Shown: positions 8,868-19,619 of the stretch, in pieces
Numbering within the stretch: position 1 is the stretch's first letter
Layout: each line of letters opens with the position of its first letter
Assembly: GCA_013289685.1 (NCBI GenBank)
Contig: JABCZL010000005.1
Span: 62,001-126,000 of the forward strand
Direction: 5' to 3'
DNA length: 64,000 bases
Origin: Acidobacteriota bacterium
GTDB lineage: Bacteria > Acidobacteriota > Terriglobia > Terriglobales > Acidobacteriaceae
Made by a program: the position numbers and the translations under genes
The notes under the pieces: model-generated
Told to the model about the DNA's origin: nothing
The model's input: only the letters and a program-made list of their open reading frames with translations
Database searches by the model: none

Positions 8868-10514
8868 ATGAAAACTCTGGCGCAGGTGTTGTGCGGTGCT
8901 CTGCTCTGCCTGGGCGCGATGGCGCAGGATCATCCCGCTCACATGCAGACCCACCCGGTCACGCTGGTCACGGGACTGGGCGATCTCCATCACCCTGTTT
9001 CCACGCATAATCCGCAGGCGCAGCAGTTCTTTGATCAGGGGCTGCGCTTTATTTATGCCTTTAACCACGACGAGGCGGCGCGGTCGTTCCAACACGCCGC
9101 GGAGCTTGATCCCAAGCTGGCCATGGCCTACTGGGGTGTGGCTGAGGCGGTGGGACCCAACTACAACGATCCGGCGGATCCCGAGCGCTACAAGCACGCG
9201 CATGATGCCGTGCAAAAAGCCGTGGACTCGTCCGCGGGAGCCTTGCCGAGCGAACAGGCCTACATCCAGGCGATGGCCAAGCGGTTTCCGGCGGATCCGA
9301 ATTCCGATCTGAAGAAGGCGGCCGAGGAATATCACGACGCCATGCGGCAAGTGTCGGCTGAATTTCCCGACGATCTGGACGCCGCCACGCTCTTCGCCGA
9401 GTCGGGCATGAACCTGCATCCCTGGGGACTCTGGCACCAGGACGGCACCCCCGAAGCCGGCACCGAGGAAATCGTCGCGACGCTGGAGTCGGTGATGAAG
9501 CGTGATCCCAACCATTTGGGCGCCATTCACTATTACATCCACACGGTCGAGGCCTCGAATAATCCTGAGCGCGCTCTGGCGGGCGCAAACAAACTGGCCG
9601 CGCTCGCACCCGGAGCGGGACATATCGTCCACATGCCGGCGCACGTTTACATTCGCACCGGCGACTATGAGGCTGCGGTCAAGACCAACGAGCAGGCGGC
9701 TTCCGTGGATCGCGCATATATCAAAGCGAGCGGCGCGCAAGGCATCTACCCGATGATGTACTACAGCCACAACCTCCACTTCATCGCGATGTGTGGTGCG
9801 ATGAATGGCCGCTATGCCGAGGCGCGCAAGAATGCCGATTTGCTGGCCGCGAACGTCGGACCGCACGTGAAGGACATGCCGCCGCTCGAGGGCTTCATGA
9901 CCATCCCCGTGGCGGTCGAGGTTCGCTTCCATCACTGGAACGAAATTCTGAAAATGCCTGCGCCGGATCCCGCCATGAAGACTGTCACCGTCTTCTGGCA
10001 CTTCGGCCGCGGCCTGGCCTTGGCTGGAACCGGCAAAATAGCCGATGCCGAAGCGGAGTACAAGATTGTCTCCGACGCGGAGGCGGCTACGCCCCCCGAC
10101 GTCATCTTCCAGATGCCGATCAACAACAAAGCCAAAGACATCATGAAGATCGCGAAGGACGTGGTGGGTGCGAAGATCGCCATTGCAAAGAAAGATCCCA
10201 ACGGAGCAATCGCAATGCTCCGGGAGGCGGTCGCGATTCAGGACACGCTCAAGTACGGCGAACCGCCCGACTGGTTCTTTCCGGTGAGGGAATCGTTGGG
10301 AGCAGCTCTGCTTCTAAACGATGACGCCACCGGCGCCGAAAAAGTGTTCCGCGAAGATCTCGACCGCAATCCGCGGAACCCGCGCTCGCTCTGGGGACTA
10401 CGCCAGGCCCTGCTGCATCAGAAACGCGACTACGATGCCGGATTCGTGCAGAAACAATTTGAGGCGTCGTGGAAGGGCGGACCTGAGGCCCTGAAGTTGG
10501 ATGACCTGGTGTGA
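8868..10514 (+). CDS. Secreted tetratricopeptide-repeat protein
   Basis: 548 residues from the ATG at 8868, which follows a good ribosome site (CAGGAGGG). The N-terminus MKTLAQVLCGALLCLGAMAQ is a signal peptide. The mature part starts with a His-rich segment and then has TPR-type helices: PQAQQFFDQGLRFIYAFNHDEAARSFQHAAELDPKLAMAYWGVAEA, and a second group near the C-terminus (GAEKVFREDLDRNPRNPRSLWGLRQALLHQ). Similar proteins are common in acidobacteria as periplasmic scaffolds; no enzyme motif is seen. The gene stands apart from ligA by a short palindromic repeat. Confidence 0.8.
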   Translation: MKTLAQVLCGALLCLGAMAQDHPAHMQTHPVTLVTGLGDLHHPVSTHNPQAQQFFDQGLRFIYAFNHDEAARSFQHAAELDPKLAMAYWGVAEAVGPNYNDPADPERYKHAHDAVQKAVDSSAGALPSEQAYIQAMAKRFPADPNSDLKKAAEEYHDAMRQVSAEFPDDLDAATLFAESGMNLHPWGLWHQDGTPEAGTEEIVATLESVMKRDPNHLGAIHYYIHTVEASNNPERALAGANKLAALAPGAGHIVHMPAHVYIRTGDYEAAVKTNEQAASVDRAYIKASGAQGIYPMMYYSHNLHFIAMCGAMNGRYAEARKNADLLAANVGPHVKDMPPLEGFMTIPVAVEVRFHHWNEILKMPAPDPAMKTVTVFWHFGRGLALAGTGKIADAEAEYKIVSDAEAATPPDVIFQMPINNKAKDIMKIAKDVVGAKIAIAKKDPNGAIAMLREAVAIQDTLKYGEPPDWFFPVRESLGAALLLNDDATGAEKVFREDLDRNPRNPRSLWGLRQALLHQKRDYDAGFVQKQFEASWKGGPEALKLDDLV

Positions 10515-10527
10515 AAACCACGCATAT

Positions 10528-10556
10528 GGGGACAGCCGCCCGGCTGTCCCTGTGTG
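10528..10556. repeat. Short palindromic repeat/hairpin, copy D
   Basis: GGGGACAGCCGCCCGGCTGTCCC is a perfect 7-8 bp stem of the same style as the dispersed repeats, followed by TGTGTG. It lies between the TPR gene and ligA. It has no strong T-tract, so it is weak as an intrinsic terminator. Confidence 0.55.
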
Positions 10557-10573
10557 TTTCGTTCCGCCTATAA

Positions 10574-12595
<2,022 letters not shown>

Positions 12596-12733
12596 CCACC
12601 CTTCCTGGCTCAGGTGTTTACCTCGTCGGCCGTGAGGTCGCCGAAGTCGGAATACGGTGAAAATTCCAGCATAAAATGACCGTCTTGGTCCTACCCATCC
12701 GCCCCGCCAAATGCGACAATAGAAGCTCTTCCC

Positions 12734-15043
12734 ATGGCCACCTCTTTGACCTCTGCTTTTTCTCCGGAGACCCTTCGGCAGCACGGCCTCACGCCCGATG
12801 AGTATGAAAAGATCAAGCAACTCCTCGGCGGCCGCGAGCCCACGCTCACTGAACTCGGCATCTTCAGCGTGATGTGGAGCGAGCACTGCTCTTATAAATC
12901 GTCGCGCGTCCATCTGAAACGCTTACCCACGCGCAGCAAGCTCGTCTTGCAGGGGCCGGGCGAGAACGCCGGCATCATCGACATTGGGGATGGCTGGGCC
13001 TGCGCCTTCAAGATTGAATCTCACAATCATCCGTCGTTCATCGAACCGTTTCAGGGCGCGACCACCGGGGTGGGCGGCATTCTGCGCGACATTTTCACCA
13101 TGGGTGCCAGGCCCGTCGCGGTCATGGATTCGCTGCGCTTTGGCCCCATCACGGCATCCAAGAACGTTTCCCAGGAAGAGCTCCACAAGAACCATTCTAT
13201 CCTCGAGGGCGTGGTCAGCGGAGTCGCTTCCTACGGCAACTGTTTCGGCGTGCCGAACCTCGGCGGCGAAACGAAGTTCGAGCCCTGCTACTCCGGCAAT
13301 CCGCTAGTGAACGCGTTCGCTCTGGGCCTGGTGCGTAAGAATGAAATCTTCTACGCGAAAGCCGCCGGCGAAGGCAACCCGGTGATCTACGTGGGCGCGA
13401 AGACCGGGCGGGACGGAATTCACGGCGCCACCATGGCCAGCGAAGAGTTCAGCGAAGCCTCGGAAGCCAAGCGGCCGAACGTACAGGTGGGCGATCCGTT
13501 TCTGGAAAAACTCCTGCTCGAAGCTTGCCTGGAAGCCATGCAGACGGGCGCCATTATTGGCATTCAGGATATGGGCGCTGCCGGACTGACGTGTTCCACT
13601 TGCGAGATGGGCGGGCGCGGCGGCGTAGGCATCGAAATTGAACTCGACCGCGTGCCGCAGCGTGAGACCGGCATGACTCCGTACGAAATCATGCTGAGCG
13701 AATCGCAGGAGCGCATGTTGCTGGTTGCGCAAAAAGGCCGCGAGCACGAGGTCTTCCGGGTTTTCGAAAAATGGGGACTCGATGCGGTCGAGGTGGGCAA
13801 GGTCACCGCCGGTAACACGCTGCGTGTGCTGGAACACGGCAACGTCGTGGCGGAGATTCCCAATCCGGCGCTCACCGATGATGCCCCCGTATACAAGCGT
13901 CCTCTGGCGCGATGGGAACCGCCAGTGGCGCGCGAGATGCCGGAACACGTGAAGCTCGGCGGAGGTGGCGACTTCACGGCGAAGCTGAAGCAACTGCTGG
14001 CCAGCCCCAACATCTGCGGCAAGCGCTGGGTGTGGCAGCAGTACGACCACATGGTGCAGACCAACACGGTCGAAGCTCCGGGAGCGGGCGATGCAGGCGT
14101 GATCCGCATCAAAGGATCAGACCGTGGGCTTGCGATGGCTCTGGATGGCAATGGACGGTGGTGCTATCTCGATCCGCGACTGGGCGCGATGCACGCGGTC
14201 GTCGAAGCAGCGCGCAAGGTGGCGTGCTCGGGAGCAACTCCGGTCGGCGCGACGAATTGTTTGAACTTTGGCAATCCCGAGAAGCCGTACATCATGTGGC
14301 AATTTTCGCAGACGATTGACGGAATCACGAAGGCTTGCGAGGAGTTGGGAATTCCCATCACCGGCGGCAACGTCAGTTTTTATAACGAGACGCTGGGCGA
14401 AGGCATTTATCCGACGCCCGTGCTGGGAGTTGTCGGGATTCTCGAGGACGTACACAAGACCGCAAAAATGCATTTCCCCGCACCCGGACGCACGATCGTG
14501 CTATTGCGCGCCGGAGAAGCGGGCGATATCACCGATGCACAGAGCGAGTTTGGGTCGTCGGAATACGCCAAGGAAGTTTTAGGCACTTTGTGGGGATATC
14601 CGCCCGAGCTTGATTTAGAGAAAGAAGCCGGCCTGCAGAAGGCGGTCATCGAATTAATTGAGGAAGGATTGGTAGATTCAGTTCATGATTGCGCAGATGG
14701 GGGCGTGGCGGTCGCGTTGGCGGAGAAAGCGTTGCCCAAGGGCGTGGGCGCGCGCGTGAACCTCGCATCCGGCGGCCTCTTTGCTGAGTTCGCGCTATTC
14801 GGGGAAGATGCCAGCCGCATTGCGATCTCGTGCGACCCGGCGAACCTGGCGCGAATCAAAGAAGTGGCCGAGGAGTTCGGCGTGGTTGCAGAGGCGATCG
14901 GGGAAACGATTCCGGAACGGCTGGAAATTTCTCTGGATGGCAAAGTTGTGATTTCGGCACCGGTGTTGGAGTTGAGTCAGGCCTACGAGGGTGCTCTAGA
15001 GTCAGCATTGCGCACGGACCTGGAACTGGTGGAGGCAGATTGA
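12734..15043 (+). CDS. purL: Phosphoribosylformylglycinamidine synthase subunit PurL
   Basis: 769 residues, the size of the PurL subunit in the three-part PurS/PurL/PurQ enzyme rather than the fused 1300-residue form. It makes formylglycinamidine ribotide in step four of purine synthesis, taking ammonia from PurQ. Visible motifs include [46 protein letters not shown] and the second-half metal/ATP site [10 protein letters not shown]. PurS and PurQ are not in the window. purF follows after about 125 nt holding a dispersed repeat, so the two may be read together. Confidence 0.97.
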   Translation: MATSLTSAFSPETLRQHGLTPDEYEKIKQLLGGREPTLTELGIFSVMWSEHCSYKSSRVHLKRLPTRSKLVLQGPGENAGIIDIGDGWACAFKIESHNHPSFIEPFQGATTGVGGILRDIFTMGARPVAVMDSLRFGPITASKNVSQEELHKNHSILEGVVSGVASYGNCFGVPNLGGETKFEPCYSGNPLVNAFALGLVRKNEIFYAKAAGEGNPVIYVGAKTGRDGIHGATMASEEFSEASEAKRPNVQVGDPFLEKLLLEACLEAMQTGAIIGIQDMGAAGLTCSTCEMGGRGGVGIEIELDRVPQRETGMTPYEIMLSESQERMLLVAQKGREHEVFRVFEKWGLDAVEVGKVTAGNTLRVLEHGNVVAEIPNPALTDDAPVYKRPLARWEPPVAREMPEHVKLGGGGDFTAKLKQLLASPNICGKRWVWQQYDHMVQTNTVEAPGAGDAGVIRIKGSDRGLAMALDGNGRWCYLDPRLGAMHAVVEAARKVACSGATPVGATNCLNFGNPEKPYIMWQFSQTIDGITKACEELGIPITGGNVSFYNETLGEGIYPTPVLGVVGILEDVHKTAKMHFPAPGRTIVLLRAGEAGDITDAQSEFGSSEYAKEVLGTLWGYPPELDLEKEAGLQKAVIELIEEGLVDSVHDCADGGVAVALAEKALPKGVGARVNLASGGLFAEFALFGEDASRIAISCDPANLARIKEVAEEFGVVAEAIGETIPERLEISLDGKVVISAPVLELSQAYEGALESALRTDLELVEAD

Positions 15044-15063
15044 GGGCGGTGGTGGCGCTGGGA

Positions 15064-15115
15064 GAAAAGCCTCGGGCTGCGCCCGAGGGACGGGCGAGGC
15101 ACCCGCCCCCACATG
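15064..15115. repeat. Dispersed GC-rich repeat, copy E
   Basis: Between purL and purF: CCTCGGGCTGCGCCCGAGG is one palindrome and GGGACGGGCGAGGCACCCGCCC followed by CCACATG is a second, related to the core of copies A and B. It separates the two purine genes without a T-tract. Confidence 0.6.
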
Positions 15116-15170
15116 AACTGTGGCGGGCCCTTGCGGTTTATTGAGCTAGAAGCTAGCAGCTAGGAGCTGA

Positions 15171-16595
15171 ATGTCTTTCGATAAATTTCATGACGAGTGC
15201 GGTGTGGTGGCGATCTTCGCCCATCCTGAGGCGGAAAAGCTGGCTTACCTGGGACTGCACGCCCTGCAGCACCGCGGGCAGGAATCGGCGGGGATCGTCA
15301 CGTCCGATGGTCTGACTTCGCGAGCACACAAAGCCATGGGTTCGGTGGCCGACATCTTCACCGAAGATGTGCTCTCGAAAATGCGCGGCTCGCTGGCCAT
15401 CGGACATACCCGCTACTCCACGGCCGGAGACTCGGCGCTACTGAATGCGCAACCCATCCTGGTGCAGTCGAATAAGGGATCGATTGCCGTGGCGCACAAT
15501 GGCAATCTCACCAACGCGCTGCAGGTGCGCGCGCGGCTGGAGAGTCAAGGGTCGATTTTTCAAACCAACAGCGACACCGAAGTCATCGTGCATCTGATCG
15601 CTCTTTCCAAAGAGCACACGCTGCCGGAAGCGGTGGCCGATGCACTGCGGCGCGTCGAGGGAGCGTTTTCGCTGGTGATGATGAGCAATGACCGCGTCTT
15701 CGCGGTGCGCGACCCGCGCGGGTTCCGGCCGCTGGCCATGGGGCGCATCCCAGCCTTGGAGGGTCAGAAGCTCGACACCATCGTGTTTGCCTCTGAGACT
15801 TGCGCGTTCGATCTGATCGGCGCCGAATACGTGCGCGACGTGAAACCGGGTGAACTGATCGTGGTGGGCCCGGAGGGCGTGAGTTCACGTTTCTATTCCA
15901 CGGCCGCACCGCAATCGAGCTGCATTTTCGAGCATGTGTATTTCTCGCGCCCCGACAGCATTGTCTTCGGCCGCGCGGTGCAGACCAGCCGCGAGGAGCT
16001 AGGGCGCCAATTGGCGCGGGAAGCCGGAGTCGAGGCCGATCTCGTTGTTCCCGTACCCGATTCGGGTGTAACCGCAGCCGTCGGCTATGCCGCGGAGAGT
16101 GGCCTTCCCTTTCGCTTTGCCTTGATTCGAAACCACTATGTTGGGCGGACCTTCATCGAGCCCAGCCAGAGCGTGCGCGACTTCGGCGTCAAGCTGAAGC
16201 TAAATCCCGTTCGCTCGCTCCTGCAGGGGAAGCGCGTCGTGCTGATCGATGACTCGATCGTGCGCGGCACTACCAGCCGGAAGATTGTGCGCATGATCCG
16301 CAACGCGGGCGCGAAGGAAGTCCACATGCGCGTCTCGTGCCCTCCCACGATTTCACCCTGTTATTACGGCGTGGACACGCCCTCGAAAAAGCAGCTCATC
16401 GCCGCCAACAAGTCCGTCGACGAGATTCGCGACTACATTGGCGCGGATTCGCTGGCTTATCTCTCGCTGGAAGGTCTCAAGAAAGCTTGCGGCGAGGGCG
16501 ATAAGATTTCGTACTGCTCGGCTTGCTACACCGGAAATTATCCGACCGACATCATCGATGTCGATGAGATTCAACCGGCCGCGGTGAGGCGCTAG
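15171..16595 (+). CDS. purF: Amidophosphoribosyltransferase PurF (Fe-S type)
   Basis: 474 residues. It makes phosphoribosylamine from PRPP and glutamine, the first committed step of purine synthesis. The start gives a short propeptide before the Ntn nucleophile: MSFDKFHDECGVVAIF, so Cys10 becomes the N-terminus after processing. The glutaminase site continues with HALQHRGQESAGI and GHTRYSTAGDS; the PRPP-binding loop is VVLIDDSIVRGTTSRKI. Cysteines in SCIFEHVYF, SPCYYG and CSACYTGNYP match the four [4Fe-4S] ligands of the B. subtilis-type enzyme, which senses oxygen. It is downstream of purL. Confidence 0.97.
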   Translation: MSFDKFHDECGVVAIFAHPEAEKLAYLGLHALQHRGQESAGIVTSDGLTSRAHKAMGSVADIFTEDVLSKMRGSLAIGHTRYSTAGDSALLNAQPILVQSNKGSIAVAHNGNLTNALQVRARLESQGSIFQTNSDTEVIVHLIALSKEHTLPEAVADALRRVEGAFSLVMMSNDRVFAVRDPRGFRPLAMGRIPALEGQKLDTIVFASETCAFDLIGAEYVRDVKPGELIVVGPEGVSSRFYSTAAPQSSCIFEHVYFSRPDSIVFGRAVQTSREELGRQLAREAGVEADLVVPVPDSGVTAAVGYAAESGLPFRFALIRNHYVGRTFIEPSQSVRDFGVKLKLNPVRSLLQGKRVVLIDDSIVRGTTSRKIVRMIRNAGAKEVHMRVSCPPTISPCYYGVDTPSKKQLIAANKSVDEIRDYIGADSLAYLSLEGLKKACGEGDKISYCSACYTGNYPTDIIDVDEIQPAAVRR

Positions 16596-16602
16596 CCTCG
16601 GC

Positions 16603-17469
16603 TCAGGTCCGCGGCTTTCGCGCCCGCGCGACGCGCGGAATCGCTTGCAGATCGGGGATGATGCGTACATCGTCCCACGTCTTAAGAAGTTGACCGACTG
16701 CTCCGGCAATGGTGCCACTGATTTCCAGGATGAGCCATCCCCCGGGCCGCAGCGTGGCGTGAGCCTGCGGGATGAGGCGCTCGATCACCTCGAGTCCCGC
16801 GGGCCCGGCAAACACAGCGGCGCGTGGTTCAAATTTTCGAACTTCCAATTGCACTTGATCTTCTTCGGATTCGCCGACATACGGCGGGTTGGAGACGATG
16901 AAGTCGAGGCCACCGAGGTTGAGGCCTTCCAGTAAATCCGTCTGATAGAACTGGATGCGTTTCTCGAGTTGGAGGCGAGCCGCGTTGGCCCGGGCGATTT
17001 CGAGCGCCGCAGCAGATATGTCCGTAGCATGAATGTCGGCGCCAGGAAATTCTTTGGCCAAAGCCAGAGCAATGCAGCCCGAACCGGTGCCCACATCCAG
17101 AATGCTCATGTGGGGACTCTCTTGCCCACCAGCCGTCTCAACCTTAGCAAGTTCCAACACCGTTTCGATTACATGTTCCGTCTCCGGGCGTGGAATAAGC
17201 ACTGCCGGCGTCACAATCAAATCCATGCCCCAGAATTCCTGATGTCCGGTGATGTACTGCGCGGGCACGCCCCGCGCCCGTTCGTTGAGGGCGGCTTCAT
17301 AGCGTGCCTGTTCTTCGGCGGCAAGCTCGCGCTCAGGATGCGCGAAGAGATAAGCGCGGTCGCAGTTGAGCGTGAACATCAGGAGCAACTCAGCGTTTAG
17401 TCGTGGCGATGGGACATGATCTGCGGTGAGGCGGGCAATGGCCGAGGTAAGGGATTCTCTGAGCTGCAC
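16603..17469 (-). CDS. prmC: Release-factor glutamine methyltransferase PrmC (HemK)
   Basis: 288 residues. It methylates the Gln of the GGQ motif in release factors RF1 and RF2. The N-terminal helical substrate-recognition domain (to about residue 100) is followed by the SAM-binding motif ILDVGTGSGCIALALAKEF and the catalytic NPPY in FIVSNPPYVGESEEDQVQ. It is downstream of prfA on the same strand, the usual prfA-prmC order, with a DinB-like gene inserted between. It ends 8 nt from the convergent purF stop. Confidence 0.95.
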   Translation of the reverse strand: MQLRESLTSAIARLTADHVPSPRLNAELLLMFTLNCDRAYLFAHPERELAAEEQARYEAALNERARGVPAQYITGHQEFWGMDLIVTPAVLIPRPETEHVIETVLELAKVETAGGQESPHMSILDVGTGSGCIALALAKEFPGADIHATDISAAALEIARANAARLQLEKRIQFYQTDLLEGLNLGGLDFIVSNPPYVGESEEDQVQLEVRKFEPRAAVFAGPAGLEVIERLIPQAHATLRPGGWLILEISGTIAGAVGQLLKTWDDVRIIPDLQAIPRVARARKPRT

Positions 17470-17518
17470 AGATCTATTTCACCAAGAGACGCGAAGTTGG
17501 CAGAAAAACTCTGAGTTC

Positions 17519-17995
17519 TTATTTTGAACTTGTCCCGATCTTCCATTGATAGCCCAGATAGATCATCTGGCCGATGTGGTGCTGCATGTGAGCGACACAG
17601 ACGATCACAATGTCGATGCGAGTCTGTGCATTCGTGCCCACTCCGGAATATTCGGCGGACCAATCCTCGGACGATTGCGCGCGAACGGTCCTGATCACCA
17701 TGGCGACCGCGGCATCCAAACGCTTCAGTGCTTCCTCTTTCGATGGCGGGTTCGGGTCATTGAACTCGCGCGGGCGGTCGCGCACAAATCCAGTCTTCGC
17801 AATCTGCGCGCCGATGTAGTAGTTCAGGTTGCCGGTGAGGTGCAGAACGAGGTGCCCGAAGCTGTTTCCGTAGGGAAACGGCTTTTGCCAGAACTGTTTC
17901 TCGGTAAGCGGAACCGCCAGTTCACGCACGCGCGCGGCATTCGCGGTATACCGGTCGGCCAGCACGGATGCCAGCGTCCCATCGAGTGTGGACAT
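17519..17995 (-). CDS. DinB/DUF1572-like protein
   Basis: 158 residues from the ATG at 17995 (MSTLDGTLASVL). It has the His-bearing helices of the DinB superfamily: PYGNSFGHLVLHLTGNLNYYIGAQ and IVIVCVAHMQHHIGQMIYLGYQW, which should hold a metal. Length is near the family norm. It lies between prfA and prmC, an unusual place that splits a conserved pair. Its role is unknown. Confidence 0.78.
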   Translation of the reverse strand: MSTLDGTLASVLADRYTANAARVRELAVPLTEKQFWQKPFPYGNSFGHLVLHLTGNLNYYIGAQIAKTGFVRDRPREFNDPNPPSKEEALKRLDAAVAMVIRTVRAQSSEDWSAEYSGVGTNAQTRIDIVIVCVAHMQHHIGQMIYLGYQWKIGTSSK

Positions 17996-18037
17996 AGTCT
18001 CCCCAACGTCGCGGGCGGAAACGCCCACGTGCTTGCC

Positions 18038-19115
18038 CTACACCACGCTGGCGGCTTCCTGCTTCAGCTTTTCGGCTTGGTAGTAAGTCGTGAGCGCCTC
18101 GATCAACGGCTGCAGTTTTCCGTCCATCACAGCTTCAAGTTGATGGATGGTGAATCCGATCCGGTGATCGGTGAGGCGGTTCTGCGGAAAGTTGTAGGTA
18201 CGGATTTTCTCGCTGCGATCGCCCGAGCCCACCATGGCCTTGCGTTCTTTGGCCAAGGCCGACTGCTGCTTCTCCATTTCAATCTCGTAGAGCCGGGAGC
18301 GCAGTACGCGCATGCCTTTTTCGCGATTCTTGATCTGTGATTTTTCGTCCTGGCAACTGACAACGGTATTGGTTGGGATATGCGTGATGCGGACCGCGGA
18401 GTACGTAGTATTGACAGACTGCCCACCGGGACCGGAGGAACAGAAAGTATCGATGCGCAAGTCTTTGGCTTCGATCTTGATGTCGACGTCCTCGGCCTCG
18501 GGCAGCACGGCAACCGTCACAGCTGAGGTGTGGACGCGTCCCTGCTGCTCGGTCGCGGGAACACGCTGCACCCGGTGCACGCCGCTTTCGTACTTCAACT
18601 GCGAGTAGACGCGATTTCCCTCGATGATGGCGATCACTTCTTTCAAGCCGCCAGCGGACGATTCCGAGGACGAAAGAACTTCGACTTTCCAGCGCTGCGT
18701 TTCCGCATAGCGGGTGTACATACGGAAAATTTCGGCCGCGAAGAGGGTGGCCGTCCCCGCCGGTGCCGGCGCGGATTTCCAGGATGATATTCTTTTCGTC
18801 ATTCGGATCTTTAGGTAGAAGAAGGACTTTCAGGGCCTCTTCTACCGCACCAACGCGAGACTCAAGCTGAGTCAGTTCTTCCTGTGCGTAGGCGCGCATC
18901 TCCGCGTCTTTTTCGTCCGACAGCATGGCTTTGCTGTCGGCGATGCCCTTGGTCAGATCTTTGTATTCACGGTACTTCTCGACGATGGGCGCAATTTCAG
19001 CGTGCGCCTTGGCAGTCTTTTGGTATCTCGCCGAATCGTTCACGATCTCCGGCGAGGCCAGAGCGTTGGTCAGCTCTTCGTAGCGGGCTTCAATTTGGTC
19101 GAGTCGTTCAAACAT
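18038..19115 (-). pseudogene. prfA: Peptide chain release factor 1, frameshifted as read
   Basis: RF1 ends translation at UAA and UAG. The N-terminal part (MFERLDQIEARYEELTNALASPEIVNDSARY) is read from 19115 and the C-terminal part, with the GGQ loop ([24 protein letters not shown]), is read in another frame to 18038. The break is at about 18752. In the conserved RAGTGGDEATLFAAE motif, the DNA reads GGGGACGGCCACC where GGGGACGAGGCCACC is expected, so two bases are missing and the invariant Glu codon is lost. A simple +1 slip would restore the frame but not the Glu. Because the gene is essential, an assembly or sequencing error is the likeliest cause, but decay with a second copy elsewhere is possible. 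Both halves are otherwise intact. Confidence 0.85.
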
Positions 19116-19152
19116 GGGAACCGTCGTTGGTCGTTGGTCGTTGGTCGTTGGC
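19116..19152. repeat. Inverted repeat, left arm, around four-helix gene
   Basis: GGGAACCGTCGTTGGTCGTTGG and onward, a run of four GTCGTTG units, starting at the base just upstream of the prfA ATG. It is the inverted partner of 19570-19607, matching over about 38 positions with one gap and three mismatches. Together they frame the four-helix-bundle gene. Confidence 0.85.
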
Positions 19153-19160
19153 TCTCTGCC

Positions 19161-19526
19161 TCAGGCGGCTTTCTCACGCAGCGAGTTGATCAGGCTATTG
19201 AGACTCTTGCCTATGGCGTCTGCCGACGCCAGCATGCGCTGCGCCTCTTCACCGCTTATGTATTGTAATTCCTTCGCAATCATCAGTTGTGTCTGTACTT
19301 CCAACAGAGAGCCTCGTGAATGGTGGAGAAAAGTTCCGAATTCTCGGTCGGAGCGATGTCCTTTCCCCTCAGCGATATTGCTAGGGATCGATACGGCCGC
19401 TCTCCGCAGCTGATTGCTCAAACCGTACAATTCGTGCCGCGGAAAGAGCGCCGTCGCGCGGTAGATCTCGACTGTGAACCTCATCGCTTCCTGCCACACA
19501 CGCAAATCCTTGAATGATGCTGACAT
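19161..19526 (-). CDS. Four-helix-bundle protein, S23/bIVP (23S rRNA intervening sequence) family
   Basis: 121 residues from the ATG at 19526 (MSASFKDLRVWQEAMRFTVEIYRAT). The signature F-x-D-L-x-V-W-x-x-A at the start, ELYGLSNQLRRAAVSIPSNIAEGKGHRSDREFGTFLHHSRGSLLEVQTQLMIA, and the length all match the four-helix proteins first found as insertions in 23S rRNA genes and related to the Avd protein of diversity-generating retroelements. In this genome it is not in an rRNA gene. It sits exactly between the DUF1385 stop and the prfA start, inside a pair of inverted repeats, which looks like an inserted cassette. Function of stand-alone members is unknown. Confidence 0.85.
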   Translation of the reverse strand: MSASFKDLRVWQEAMRFTVEIYRATALFPRHELYGLSNQLRRAAVSIPSNIAEGKGHRSDREFGTFLHHSRGSLLEVQTQLMIAKELQYISGEEAQRMLASADAIGKSLNSLINSLREKAA

Positions 19527-19569
19527 GTTGATGCCTCCAATTGCCACTCTAGAGTGTTGGGGAGTGGAG

Positions 19570-19607
19570 GCCAACGACTAACGACAAACGACCGACGACG
19601 GTTTCCC
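19570..19607. repeat. Inverted repeat, right arm, around four-helix gene
   Basis: CCAACGACTAACGACAAACG and onward to GGTTTCCC. Its reverse complement aligns with the left arm at 19116-19152. It ends 12 nt before the DUF1385 stop codon. Confidence 0.85.
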
Positions 19608-19619
19608 AGGTTGGGACCG

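Noticed and set aside
10528-10556. The palindrome after the TPR gene as an intrinsic terminator
   Set aside because: The stem is strong but there is no T-tract, and the same motif family occurs elsewhere as a dispersed repeat.
18738-18775. Programmed +1 frameshift in prfA, as in prfB
   Set aside because: Slipping by one base would still lack the invariant Glu and there is no in-frame stop with a Shine-Dalgarno-like element as in prfB.
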